From Chloroflexota bacterium (lineage in GTDB: Bacteria > Chloroflexota > Dehalococcoidia > Tepidiformales > Tepidiformaceae): a stretch of DNA of 64,000 nt. Position numbers and translations under genes: made by a program. Positions 24,595 through 32,744 of this stretch are shown here, piece by piece. The notes beneath the pieces are model-generated. The model saw only the letters and a program-made list of their open reading frames with translations, was not told where the DNA came from and searched no databases. How positions within the stretch are numbered: the stretch's first letter is position 1; every line of letters begins with the position of its first letter. The stretch covers positions 186,001 to 250,000 of the forward strand of contig JACPOQ010000051.1 of assembly GCA_016191435.1 (NCBI GenBank), written 5' to 3'.

Positions 24595-25212
24595 GTGGCC
24601 TACGACGGCATCGTCTCGCGCTACCTGAACCGTCCCCTGAGCCGCCCCGCGGCGCGCGCACTCTCGCGCACGCGTGTCACGCCGAACCAGGTGACGGTCG
24701 TGACGCTGCTGGTGGCGATTGCCGCGTGCGCCGCCACTGCGGCCGGCTGGAACATCGCCGGCGGCATCGCCATCCAGGCCGCGTCGGTCGCCGATGGCGT
24801 CGATGGCGAGCTCGCGCGGCTGCGCGCCATGTCTACCCGCTTCGGCGAGGTCCTCGACGCTGTCACCGACCGCTACGCCGACGCCATCATGCTCGGCGGC
24901 ATGACCGTCTACGCCGCGCGCTTCGAAGACCATCCGCACCCGGAGTTCGTGGGCATGCTCGCGCTGGCGGGGGCGCTGATTGTCAGCTATAGCCGCGCGC
25001 GCATCGAAGCGAGCATGCATCTCGCGCCGAGCGACGGCCTCTTCGGCCTGGCCAGCCGGGACGTGCGCTCGCTCGTGGCCGCGATTGGTGCCGTCCTCGG
25101 ACTCGTCTACGCGACGCTCATCGTCCTCGCCGTGGCCTCGGCGCTCACGGTGGCGTGGCGCCTGGTCTACCTCAAGGCGACCGGCGCCGGGCGGCCGCCT
25201 CACGACACCTGA
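24595..25212 (+). CDS. CDP-alcohol phosphatidyltransferase family protein
   Basis: 205 residues, five to six membrane helices. The family motif D-G-x-x-A-R-x8-G-x3-D-x3-D is complete in ADGVDGELARLRAMSTRFGE followed by VLDAVTDRYAD. GTG 24595 starts one base after the stop of the nucleotidyltransferase, so the two are co-expressed. In thermophiles an inositol-phosphate cytidylyltransferase fused to such an enzyme makes di-myo-inositol-phosphate; elsewhere these enzymes make phosphatidylinositol-type lipids. Here the partner arrangement suggests transfer of a CDP-activated polyol phosphate made by the upstream gene. The acceptor is unknown. Confidence 0.9.
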   Translation: MAYDGIVSRYLNRPLSRPAARALSRTRVTPNQVTVVTLLVAIAACAATAAGWNIAGGIAIQAASVADGVDGELARLRAMSTRFGEVLDAVTDRYADAIMLGGMTVYAARFEDHPHPEFVGMLALAGALIVSYSRARIEASMHLAPSDGLFGLASRDVRSLVAAIGAVLGLVYATLIVLAVASALTVAWRLVYLKATGAGRPPHDT

Positions 25213-25467
25213 CCCCCGCCGCCGCACCTCAGCGCCGGCGGGCGCGTGAAGCACCGCTCGCGTGACGGGACCGCGCCCCGAAACCGGGACCACGCGCGCC
25301 GGCAGGCACCGAGATGCGTACGCTCGCCGGCTTTGTCCCGGCAGAGGCAAGGACTCGATTCCGGATCGCCGGGGCCTCGCCATGCCCGGGCCTGCATGCA
25401 AGCGCGCATACCGCGAGGTAGTCGCCGCCTTGCGCAATTCATAACCTCGGCCCGTTACCCTGACGGC

Positions 25468-26115
25468 GTGGTACTCCCCAGCCCCCAGCGCCCACTGCTC
25501 CGCGGCTACATCCACCTGGCGAGCGCGGTGGTTGCGCCGTTCGCCCTTCTCTGGCTGCTGCTGGTCGCCGATTCGCCGCGCGCCTATGCCGGCGCGGCAA
25601 TCTTCGGTGGCGGGTCCTGGCTGCTGTTCGCCACGAGCGCGAGCTACCACATCCCGCCGTGGCCCCGGCGCGCGAAGGCTGTCGTCGCGCGCATCGATCA
25701 GTCGATGATTTTCGTCGCCATTGCCGCGAGCTACACACCGTTCGGCCTGCAGACGTTGCGGCACGGCCCGGGCATCGCGATGCTCGGCCTTGTGTGGGCG
25801 CTCGCCGCCGCGGGCGTCGTCATGAAAGCAACGTGGCCGAGCGCGCCCCGCTGGCTCAGCGTGGGCTGTTATCTCGGTATCGGCTGGAGCGCGCTGCTAG
25901 TGGCGAAGCCGCTCGCGGGGACGCTGCCGCCCGGCGCCCTCGCGCTCGTCCTGCTGGCCGGCGTGGGGTACTCGCTCGGCGCGCTCGCCTATGCGTTTGG
26001 GCGCCCGAACCCGATCCCGCGCTACTTCGGGCACCACGAGATCTTCCACACGATGGTCACGGCCGCGAGCGTGCTGATGTACATCGTCGTCGGGACCAGC
26101 GTGCTGCCGGCGTGA
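25468..26115 (+). CDS. hemolysin III family membrane protein
   Basis: 215 residues, seven predicted membrane helices, PAQR/hemolysin III superfamily. Conserved residues: RGYIHLASAVVAPFALLWLL at helix 1, SASYHIPPWP after helix 2, RIDQSMIFVAIAASYTPFGL at helix 3, and the metal-site FGHHEIFHTMVTAASV at helix 7. The His/Asp/His triad suggests a zinc-dependent membrane hydrolase as in PAQR receptors; no bacterial substrate is established. GTG 25468 is chosen since the first helix follows directly. Upstream, 25213-25467 is GC-rich intergenic sequence with no gene seen. Confidence 0.9.
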   Translation: MVLPSPQRPLLRGYIHLASAVVAPFALLWLLLVADSPRAYAGAAIFGGGSWLLFATSASYHIPPWPRRAKAVVARIDQSMIFVAIAASYTPFGLQTLRHGPGIAMLGLVWALAAAGVVMKATWPSAPRWLSVGCYLGIGWSALLVAKPLAGTLPPGALALVLLAGVGYSLGALAYAFGRPNPIPRYFGHHEIFHTMVTAASVLMYIVVGTSVLPA

Positions 26116-26147
26116 TTTGCGGGCCAGCAAAGACAGGCCCTCGTACG

Positions 26148-26705
26148 TCACGTGGCGTGGTCTTGCATGGCTCGGTCGAGCTTCTCCACGCCGTACGCTA
26201 TGCCCAGAAACTCTAGGTAACCCTCAGGGTCATCGCGACGCCAGCAGTACATGACTGCCGACATGCGGACCAATTGCTTGACAGCCTCGTTTCGACCGGC
26301 CCCCATCAGAGGCGTTGTGAACAAAAAGGCTACGAGTACCAAATTGATCAGGAGATATGGCCAACCAAGGAGGTAACTCGTGACCAACAGGGCGAGTAGC
26401 ACTACAGCGGACATGTAACCCAGACAGGAAGAGGCGCTCGAGGTCGAGTCGAGCTCGGCCTTGAGGTCCATCGCCCAACTTCCCGTCACGGGTGTCAAGC
26501 CGCGAAATCGTCTACTGTACGCCTCTTCCGCGTTGACATGGCGGACTATCGCTGCCAGGCGATCCGAGTCTTGCGCCAGCGCCTTTCGCAGTCGTGGGAC
26601 TTTGAGCGTGTTGGATACGAACAACGCCAACATGAAAAGAGGGACGAGAACCGCCGCCTCGCCGAGAAGGTGCAAGGTCAAAGATCGCATGCGCAACACT
26701 AGCAT
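26148..26705 (-). CDS. hypothetical membrane protein in a low-GC segment
   Basis: 185 residues with an N-terminal helix (EAAVLVPLFMLALFVSNTL), a charged middle (residues ~35-85) and two further hydrophobic segments (CLGYMSAVVLLALLVTSYLL and LLINLVLVAFLFTTPLMGAG), then an amphipathic C-terminus. No family recognised. Its GC content is visibly lower than that of neighbours and it sits exactly where the methionine-synthase homologue is cut off, so it is likely acquired DNA. ATG at 26705 or, more likely by length of the leader, a later Met at residue 6. Confidence 0.65.
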   Translation of the reverse strand: MLVLRMRSLTLHLLGEAAVLVPLFMLALFVSNTLKVPRLRKALAQDSDRLAAIVRHVNAEEAYSRRFRGLTPVTGSWAMDLKAELDSTSSASSCLGYMSAVVLLALLVTSYLLGWPYLLINLVLVAFLFTTPLMGAGRNEAVKQLVRMSAVMYCWRRDDPEGYLEFLGIAYGVEKLDRAMQDHAT

Positions 26706-26744
26706 GCTGAATATTCGATTGTCCGGCTAATGCCGCTCGCCACC

Positions 26745-27036
26745 GGATCGTCAGAACGTCGCGTATCGGCGGGCGCGTGCCGATGCCGCCGAACCCGGTC
26801 ATGCGGTGCTGCACGTACGTGAAGAAGCTCTCGCGCGCCTGCTCGCCGTCGTTGGCAATGTCGATGCCGGCCTGCGCCTGCATCCGCACCGCCGTCTGTG
26901 TGGCGGCGTCAATCTCGCGTTCCAGCAAGGCCGCGTCGCCGGCTTCGCCGCGGAACATCTTCCCGTGCAGCTCGGTCAGCGCGGGCGGGCGTGGCAGGCT
27001 CCCGGCGTGGGAGGTGAGGATGCGGCGGACGGGCAT
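26745..27036 (-). pseudogene. truncated cobalamin-independent methionine synthase-like gene
   Basis: From ATG 27036 about 97 codons match the N-terminal part of MetE-like/UROD-fold methyltransferases: RRILTSHAGSLPRP, then MQAQAGIDIANDGEQARESF, FTYVQHRMTGFGG and RPPIRDVL. Family members run to about 370 residues with zinc ligands in the C-terminal half, all missing. Homology stops near 26748 where lower-GC DNA carrying the hypothetical membrane protein begins. The remnant cannot be functional. Confidence 0.8.
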
Positions 27037-27203
27037 GGGCGCTCCGCGGGGGTGTGGGTGTCGCGAGTATGGGAGCGCCCGCGTCGCGGTCAAGCGCCGG
27101 GCGCTGCTTGTGCCCGGCGCGTTGTTTCGCGAACGGCCGCCATCTCGCATCCGCCGCCCGGCGGCCTTACCATGAGAGCACACACCCGCCGTGGAGGGAC
27201 GCG

Positions 27204-27389
27204 ATGCAACTCACGCTCGAACAAGGCGAACTCGAGCTTTTGCGGTCGGTGCTCGATAGGGCCCTGGGCGACCTTCGCATGGAGGTCGGCAAGACCGAGA
27301 ACTTCGCGATGCGCAACAGTCTCAAGCAGGACGAAGTGCTGCTGAAGGCCATCATCGACCGCCTGGCGCCGGCACAGGCGAAGGGCTGA
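27204..27389 (+). CDS. small conserved helical protein
   Basis: 61 residues: MQLTLEQGELELLRSVLDRA, then LRMEVGKTENFAMRNSLKQD and a helical end. Predicted to be two long amphipathic helices; small proteins with this E-x-x-L-L-x-x-x-L...L-x-x-E-(I/V)-x-x-T pattern are common conserved hypotheticals. A GGAGGGA site precedes ATG 27204. Function unknown. Confidence 0.75.
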   Translation: MQLTLEQGELELLRSVLDRALGDLRMEVGKTENFAMRNSLKQDEVLLKAIIDRLAPAQAKG

Positions 27390-27498
27390 TCGCCGGCCGC
27401 ACCGCGGCTGCAATCGATCCGCAGGCTGGCAACGGGTAAACGTCCCGCCCGCGGCGCGTCGTTAGCGACCGAAGCGTCGCAAGCGGTAGGCTGACGCG

Positions 27499-28797
27499 GT
27501 GACCGAGAGTGCCGCCGAAGCCGGGCGCCCATCCGCCGGGGGGTCGCCGGGCGAGGTGGCGCGCTACTTCCTGCGGCTGGGGTTCATCGCCTTCGGCGGG
27601 CCTGCGGCGCACATCGCGATCATGCGGCGCGAGCTTGTGCGCGAACGGGGCTGGCTCACGGACGCCGAGTTCATGGACATGCTCGGCGTCACGAACCTCA
27701 TCCCCGGGCCCAACTCCACCGAGATGACGATGCACATTGGCGCGCGGCGCGCCGGCTGGCGTGGTCTCTGGATCGGTGGCGCCGCCTTCATCGGCCCGGC
27801 GGTGCTCATCGTGCTGGCGCTGGCGTGGGCCTACGTCCGCTACGGCGGCACCCCGGCGGGTGCGGCCCTCATCCTCGGCATCGAACCGGTCGTGCTCGCG
27901 ATCATCGCGCAGGCGGTGTGGGGGCTGCGCGGCTCCGCCTTCAAGTCCCCACCCGTGATGCTCGTCACGATCGCGGCCGGCGGCGCGGCCGCCTCCGGCC
28001 GCATCAACGAGGCGTTCATCGTCCTCGGCGGCGGCGTGGCGATGCTCGCGTGGAGCGCCGCGACGGGCGGCCGTGGCGGCGGCTGGCCGGGCGCGGTGCT
28101 CGCCCTGCGAAGCCGGGCCGCCTCTCTGCCGTCGCGCATCCGCCGCAAAGCGACGGTTGTCGCCCTCACGGTGTGCTGCCTGCTGGCCACGGCAGCGCCG
28201 GTGGCGCTCGCGGCGACGTCGTCCATCGCCGCCGCGCCGGCCACCGGGGTATCGCGCACGAACCCGCCCGGCTACAGCCTCCTCGAGCTGTTCTGGGTGT
28301 TCCTCCGCATTGGCAGCGTGCTTTACGGCGGCGGCTATGTCCTCTTCAGCTTCCTCCACGCCGACCTCGTGGTAGCGCGCAGCTGGCTCACCGAACAGCA
28401 GCTCCTCGACGCCATCTCGGTGGGGCAGTTCACGCCTGGCCCGCTGTTCAGCTCGGCGACCTTCGGCGGGTACATCATCGGCGGTTTTCCCGGCGCCGGC
28501 GCCGCCACTCTCGGTCTCTTCCTGCCGTCGTTCCTGTTCGTGACCGTGACGTACCCGTTCGTGCCGCGGCTGCGGCGCTCGCGCCGCGCCGCGCCCTTCC
28601 TCGATGGCGTGAACGCCGCCGCTGTCGCCCTCATGGCGGTTGTCACGGTTGCGCTTGCCCGCGGCTCGCTCGACTCCGTCTTCACGGTGGGGCTCTTCGC
28701 GCTCGCCGGCGCCTGGCTCCTTCGCTTCAACCCCAGCAGCATCTGGGTGGTCGCCGCGGGCGCCGCGGCCGGCCTCGCCCACGCGCTGGCCACGTAG
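27499..28797 (+). CDS. chrA: chromate transporter ChrA, two-domain
   Basis: 432 residues made of two homologous chromate-transporter halves. N-half: VARYFLRLGFIAFGGPAAHI with the FGGP motif, then LGVTNLIPGPNSTEMTMHIG. C-half: LFWVFLRIGSVLYGGGYVLF, then LLDAISVGQFTPGPLFSSAT, with the mirrored Q-x-x-P-G-P motif. About ten membrane helices. The family exports chromate using the proton gradient; some members have other anion substrates. GTG start at 27499; no regulator nearby. A ~60-residue polar linker with low complexity joins the halves. Confidence 0.94.
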   Translation: MTESAAEAGRPSAGGSPGEVARYFLRLGFIAFGGPAAHIAIMRRELVRERGWLTDAEFMDMLGVTNLIPGPNSTEMTMHIGARRAGWRGLWIGGAAFIGPAVLIVLALAWAYVRYGGTPAGAALILGIEPVVLAIIAQAVWGLRGSAFKSPPVMLVTIAAGGAAASGRINEAFIVLGGGVAMLAWSAATGGRGGGWPGAVLALRSRAASLPSRIRRKATVVALTVCCLLATAAPVALAATSSIAAAPATGVSRTNPPGYSLLELFWVFLRIGSVLYGGGYVLFSFLHADLVVARSWLTEQQLLDAISVGQFTPGPLFSSATFGGYIIGGFPGAGAATLGLFLPSFLFVTVTYPFVPRLRRSRRAAPFLDGVNAAAVALMAVVTVALARGSLDSVFTVGLFALAGAWLLRFNPSSIWVVAAGAAAGLAHALAT

Positions 28798-28916
28798 GCG
28801 TAGGGGCGTAACGGCGTAAGGGCGGCAGGTGTCGCTTGCGCGAGACGCGCGAACGCCGGTTATCGCGACACGCCGACACGCCGACACGCCGACACGCCGA
28901 CACGCCCCTACGCCCC
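28793..28916. repeat. R4 palindromic repeat with five CGACACGC units
   Basis: Left arm GTAGGCGTAGGGGCGTAACG (from 28794) and right arm with five tandem CGACACGC octamers (28866-28905) followed by CCCTACGCCCCTGCGC; arms are complementary through GTAGGGGCG/CGCCCCTAC. It fills the gap between chrA and the convergent acetyltransferase gene and provides that gene's stop codon (28908-28910). The sister unit is at 57183-57359. Confidence 0.7.
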
Positions 28917-29549
28917 TGCGCCCAGCCGCGCCTCCAGCCCCGCCTTCACCGGCGGCCACTCGGCCTCGATGATGGAGTACACGGCGGTGCTCCGCACCGA
29001 GCCATCGGAGGCGGGGCGGTCGGCGCGCCGGATACCCTCGAAGGTGGCGCCGAGCCGTTCGATTGCCCGCCGCGAACGCTCGTTGCGGGCGTCGGTCTGG
29101 ATGCACAGGCGGTGGACGTGCCAGGCCTCAAAGGCGTGGCGGAGCATCAGGTACTTGGCCTCCGTGTTCACCGCTGTGCGCTGGGCCGCGGCCGTCAGCC
29201 ACGTCCAGCCGATCTCGGCGGCGTCCGGCTCGCGGCGGTTCGGGTTGCCCTCGGGCCACGGCCAGCGCTCGATGTTCCCAAAACGCGTCGTCCCCAGGAC
29301 AACGCCACTTGCTGCGTGTAACGTCGCGAATGGGACCGCGACGCCGACGTCGCGCATCGCCAGCGCCTCAGCGACGTAGCAGCGCATGGCGGCCTCGTTT
29401 TCCGGCACCCACGTGAAGCCGTAGGTATCGCGCGGGCCCGAGGCGGCAGCGGCGAGCCCCGGCACGTGCTCAGGCGACAGCGGTTCCAGGCGCACGTGCC
29501 GCCCTTCGAGCGTCAGCCGCCCGGCTTCGGTCGTATCGGCGATGGTCAT
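28908..29549 (-). CDS. GNAT acetyltransferase (RimJ/RimL type)
   Basis: 213 residues. N-terminal RHVRLEPLSPEHVPGLAAAA is the R-L-x-P-L signature of RimJ/RimL-like N-acetyltransferases. TRFGNIERWPWPEGNPNRRE gives the family W-P-E segment; AEIGWTWLTAAAQRTAVNTE is the beta4/alpha3 acetyl-CoA site, and NERSRRAIERLGATFEGIRR the conserved C-terminal N-x-x-S-x-x-A-x-E-x-x-G-F motif. ATG 29549 is chosen; upstream codons lack homology. The last residues and stop lie in the R4 repeat. Substrate unknown. Confidence 0.9.
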   Translation of the reverse strand: MTIADTTEAGRLTLEGRHVRLEPLSPEHVPGLAAAASGPRDTYGFTWVPENEAAMRCYVAEALAMRDVGVAVPFATLHAASGVVLGTTRFGNIERWPWPEGNPNRREPDAAEIGWTWLTAAAQRTAVNTEAKYLMLRHAFEAWHVHRLCIQTDARNERSRRAIERLGATFEGIRRADRPASDGSVRSTAVYSIIEAEWPPVKAGLEARLGAGA

Positions 29550-29647
29550 GGCGTCCCCCAGATTTGGCTTCGAAGCCATCACACCATCGGGCGTGGTCGC
29601 CGGACAGAGCCAGCATGCCGTGGGACAAGAGAGCCACATTGCTCGCG

Positions 29648-29681
29648 TTTCGCCGCCGTGCACGGGAATTTCGCCGCCGTG
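29648..29681 (+). promoter_or_regulatory. 21-bp-spaced direct repeat upstream of HpaB-family gene
   Basis: TTTCGCCGCCGTG occurs at 29648-29660 and again at 29669-29681, two helical turns apart, in the 286-bp gap before the HpaB-family gene. A TTGACA hexamer follows at 29725-29731 but no convincing -10 element is seen. Possible operator; weak. Confidence 0.3.
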
Positions 29682-29835
29682 ACCGGACAAATAGCGGATC
29701 CTGACGTATCGTGTGCTGTGCGGTTGTTGACAGCGGCTCCATGCGCGCGTTGACTCCGACTACCGGAGCGGCCTGGCGGCTCGCCGTGCGAGTCCCGGCC
29801 GGAGCCGCCCCAATTCGCTGAGGAGTTCATCGTCC

Positions 29836-31263
29836 ATGGGTCTGAAGAATCCCGAGTGGTACCGCGAAAGCCTGCGCGACGGCCGCAAGCTCTACATCGC
29901 GGGCGAATCCATCCCCGATGTCACGAAGAGCGAGTGGTTCACCGTCGCCGTGAAGAACGCGGCCGAGGACTACGTCTACGACGACCCGGCCACGCGCGAC
30001 ATCCGCACCTACGTCACCGAGGAGGGCGAGCTCGCCCACCGCGTGTTCAAGATCCCCGAGTCCGAGGACGACCTCCACAAGCGCATCGCGATGGGCGAGA
30101 TTACGAGCATCACTACCGGCGTCTCCGCCGTCCTGATGGCGCTCTACAACATCAAGGACAAAGTCGCGAAGGTGAACGGCCAGTACGCCGAGAACATCGA
30201 GCGCGTCTACAAGTACTGCCGCGATAACGACATGCGCGCCGACCAGTGCATCACCGATGCCAAGGGCGACCGCAGCCGCCACCCGGCCCAGCAGGACGAC
30301 CCCGACCTCTACATGCGCATCGTCGACCGCCAGAAGGACGGCATCTACGTGCGCGGCGCGAAGCTGCACATCACCGCCGCCAGCCTCGTGCACGAGCAGA
30401 CGGTGATGCCGACGAAGGCGATGGGCCCCGGCGAGGAGGACTGGTCGCTGTCGTTCTCGATCCCGACGAACACGCCGGGCATCAAGATCGTGAATCGCGC
30501 CTATGCGCACCCGAACCTGAGCGAGATGGACTACCCCCTCAGCGCGAACCACAACGCGCCCGAGGGCTTCGTCATCTTCGAAGACGTGTTCGTGCCGTGG
30601 GACCGCGTCTTCCTGGCCGGCGAACCGCAGCTTGCGGGCACACTCGCGCAGTCGCTCGGGCTCTGGGAGCGGATCGGCGGTCTCATCGCCATGTGCAACC
30701 GGAGCAAGCTCATGGTGGGCGCCGCCCAAATGCTGACCAAGTACAACGGCATCAACAAGGCCGGGCACATCCAGGAGAAGATCTCGGACCTCGTCAACTA
30801 CGCCGAGATGCTGCGCATGGCGCTCGAATCGGCCATCCGTAACTACAAGACCACCGAGACGGGCATGGTTTACCCGGACCCGGTGGCCACGAACGTCGGC
30901 AAGTTCTACGGCGCCTCGAACTTCCACGCCATGATCCGCCACCTGCACGACATGTCCGGCGGCCTCGTCGTCACCATGCCAACGGAAGCGGACCTCGCGA
31001 ACGAAGAGATCGCGAAGCCGCTGCAGAAGTACCTGCACACCAGCAACGACCACAAAGTCGATGACCGCGTGCGCATGTACAACCTCATCCGCGACTTCAG
31101 CGCCGATTCCTACGGCGGCTGGGAGCTGGTGACCACGCTCGCGGCCGGCGGCGGGCTCGCGGCCCAGCGCATCATGACGATGCGCGAATACGACCTCGAG
31201 GGCGCCGAGAAGGTGGCGCTCGCTGCGGCGGGCATCACCGGCAACGGCCACGCCCGCGTCTAA
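29836..31263 (+). CDS. HpaB-family enzyme (4-hydroxyphenylacetate 3-hydroxylase / 4-hydroxybutyryl-CoA dehydratase family)
   Basis: 475 residues, acyl-CoA-dehydrogenase-like fold of the HpaB family. Conserved segments: YRESLRDGRKLYIAGESIPD, CITDAKGDRSRHPAQQDDPD, GIYVRGAKLHITAASLVHEQ, FEDVFVPWDRVFLAGEP and GGLVVTMPTEADLANEEIAK. The D-x-K-G-D-R-S and V-R-G-A-K-x-H blocks are as close to 4-hydroxybutyryl-CoA dehydratase (AbfD) as to FAD-dependent phenol hydroxylases. The four Fe-S ligands of AbfD (3 Cys, 1 His) are not all evident: only Cys in YKYCRDNDMR, DQCITD and AMCNRS are visible. A GAGGAG site precedes ATG 29836. Reaction left open. Confidence 0.88.
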   Translation: MGLKNPEWYRESLRDGRKLYIAGESIPDVTKSEWFTVAVKNAAEDYVYDDPATRDIRTYVTEEGELAHRVFKIPESEDDLHKRIAMGEITSITTGVSAVLMALYNIKDKVAKVNGQYAENIERVYKYCRDNDMRADQCITDAKGDRSRHPAQQDDPDLYMRIVDRQKDGIYVRGAKLHITAASLVHEQTVMPTKAMGPGEEDWSLSFSIPTNTPGIKIVNRAYAHPNLSEMDYPLSANHNAPEGFVIFEDVFVPWDRVFLAGEPQLAGTLAQSLGLWERIGGLIAMCNRSKLMVGAAQMLTKYNGINKAGHIQEKISDLVNYAEMLRMALESAIRNYKTTETGMVYPDPVATNVGKFYGASNFHAMIRHLHDMSGGLVVTMPTEADLANEEIAKPLQKYLHTSNDHKVDDRVRMYNLIRDFSADSYGGWELVTTLAAGGGLAAQRIMTMREYDLEGAEKVALAAAGITGNGHARV

Positions 31264-31287
31264 CCTGGGGGTCAACGACCGACAGCG

Positions 31288-31318
31288 AAGCCGGGTGAGG
31301 CGCCTCACCCGGCTTTTC
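31288..31318 (+). terminator. rho-independent terminator after HpaB-family gene
   Basis: Perfect 13-bp stem AAGCCGGGTGAGG / CCTCACCCGGCTT with a two-base centre, followed by TTCG within a short T-run, 24 bases after the stop codon. Confidence 0.85.
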
Positions 31319-31385
31319 GCGCGCCGGATATCTGTCCCTCACCGGCACCGGGCCAGCGAGGCCGAACCCTGCCGGCGCGATTGAC

Positions 31386-32648
31386 TTACCGCGTTCGCCG
31401 CCGCCTGCGCGCGAGCTGCATCGCCACAAGTGCAAACGCTGCCAGCGCCGCAACGCCCAGGGCCGCCATGCGCTGGCCACCTCCGGTCGCCGCGGGCGCA
31501 AGGCTCGACCCGCTCCCGGCGGCGGGCGCGCCCGGGACGGGACCAGTGTTCGGGGCGGCCTCGGGCGCCAGGTTTTCGAGCGGCTGAGTGACGCCGGGAA
31601 TGAGCGTCCGCTTCTCGAACAAGGTTTGGCCACTCCCGTTGATGAAGGTGATAAGCGCTCCCGCAAGGGAGCATTCACCTGGCTGAGCAGGGCCGCCGAT
31701 GTGGATCCTCGCATTCCCCTCGGCGTCCAGCGTGCCCGGAGCCACGAGGGACGCTTCGGTGCAGAGCCGGCCGTTGGCGAGCACTTCGATAGAGCCCACG
31801 GCTTCCGCCAGAGTCTTTCCGCCAGCCATCGAGCCGCGCGAATTCAGAGCGTCGGCCGGGACGACAATCGTGCTCGCGCCGTCCCTGTTCTCGTCTGCAT
31901 CACGTATGGCCAGGAGGACCGCGCCACCGGTTGCGAACAACGGGCTCGGCAGACACCCGCCCGAGACCGCGGCGAATACCGTAGCTGGCCTCGCCGGGGC
32001 GCCGGCCGTAAAGGGGATTGCACCCCGGATTGCTCCGTCCGCGGCAACGACCACGTTAGTCGTTGGCAAACCTTCCACCAGGACATTGTCGCTACTGCCA
32101 GGTCCTTTTTTGTAAAACCCAACACTTACGCCGGTTCCGGCCGCGCATCCCGTGATCTGCCCCTCGAACGCGGCGGACGCGTCGTCTCCAATCACGTAGA
32201 GCTGCTTGCTCATCCCGAGGGTCCCGGCCAGGGTTGGAGTTGCGGGGAACCTGACTGTTGGGTCGGATGCCAACCCGCGCCGGCCAGGTGGCCACGCCGC
32301 CACGACCCATGAGTCGCGGCCGGGTGGCAGGACCGCGCGCGTGAAGTCGAGATCGACGCTGAACGAGCCATCTGGCCCAACGGTCGCGGGAGCGTAGGCC
32401 TGGGGCCCTGCGCCGCACGGAAGTGCGCACGGTACTTCCAGCACACCCAATTGTTCGCCCGGCGTGAAGCCGGCGCCGGAGATCCGCCACACCGATGGCG
32501 CGACTGGCGTCGCCGTCAGTGTCGGCGACTGCTGGGCGTGGGCCACGGAGGGAACGGCGAAGCTCGCCGCTGCCAGCCACCCGCCGAGAGCCAGGCCGGC
32601 GAATGCGAATCGTACGAGCCACTGCCGCAGACTGAAACCGATGCCCAT
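31386..32648 (-). CDS. exported, C-terminally anchored protein, unknown
   Basis: 420 residues. Signal peptide (FAFAGLALGGWLAAASFAVP, cleavage after AHA), a ~340-residue beta-rich ectodomain starting QQSPTLTATPVAPSVWRISG with several Cys, a Pro/Gly/Ser-rich spacer, then a C-terminal hydrophobic helix (MAALGVAALAAFALVAMQLA) and RRRRR stop-transfer tail. No LPxTG motif, so anchoring is by the helix. It is last in the minus-strand run 34132-31386, 96 bases after the M23-like gene. Acts outside the membrane; function unknown. Confidence 0.8.
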   Translation of the reverse strand: MGIGFSLRQWLVRFAFAGLALGGWLAAASFAVPSVAHAQQSPTLTATPVAPSVWRISGAGFTPGEQLGVLEVPCALPCGAGPQAYAPATVGPDGSFSVDLDFTRAVLPPGRDSWVVAAWPPGRRGLASDPTVRFPATPTLAGTLGMSKQLYVIGDDASAAFEGQITGCAAGTGVSVGFYKKGPGSSDNVLVEGLPTTNVVVAADGAIRGAIPFTAGAPARPATVFAAVSGGCLPSPLFATGGAVLLAIRDADENRDGASTIVVPADALNSRGSMAGGKTLAEAVGSIEVLANGRLCTEASLVAPGTLDAEGNARIHIGGPAQPGECSLAGALITFINGSGQTLFEKRTLIPGVTQPLENLAPEAAPNTGPVPGAPAAGSGSSLAPAATGGGQRMAALGVAALAAFALVAMQLARRRRRTR

Positions 32649-32744
32649 CCTTGTACTCTCCGTTTTGCCATTTGATTTCTGGGGGGGACGGGACCGGTCT
32701 TCCGCATCCCCCCGGTTGAGTTGTACGGCTTCGCCGGACGAGCG

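Noticed and set aside
25213..25467. N-terminal extension of the hemolysin III gene to 25246
   Set aside because: Arg/Pro-rich translation lacking similarity; membrane helix 1 begins right after GTG 25468.
28866..28905. Five tandem CGACACGC octamers as a CRISPR array
   Set aside because: No spacers and unit far too short; no cas genes. It belongs to the R4 palindrome.
29827..31308. Minus-strand open frame (~490 codons) opposite the HpaB-family gene
   Set aside because: Val/Leu/Asp/Arg-rich antisense product without recognisable motif; plus-strand gene is unambiguous.
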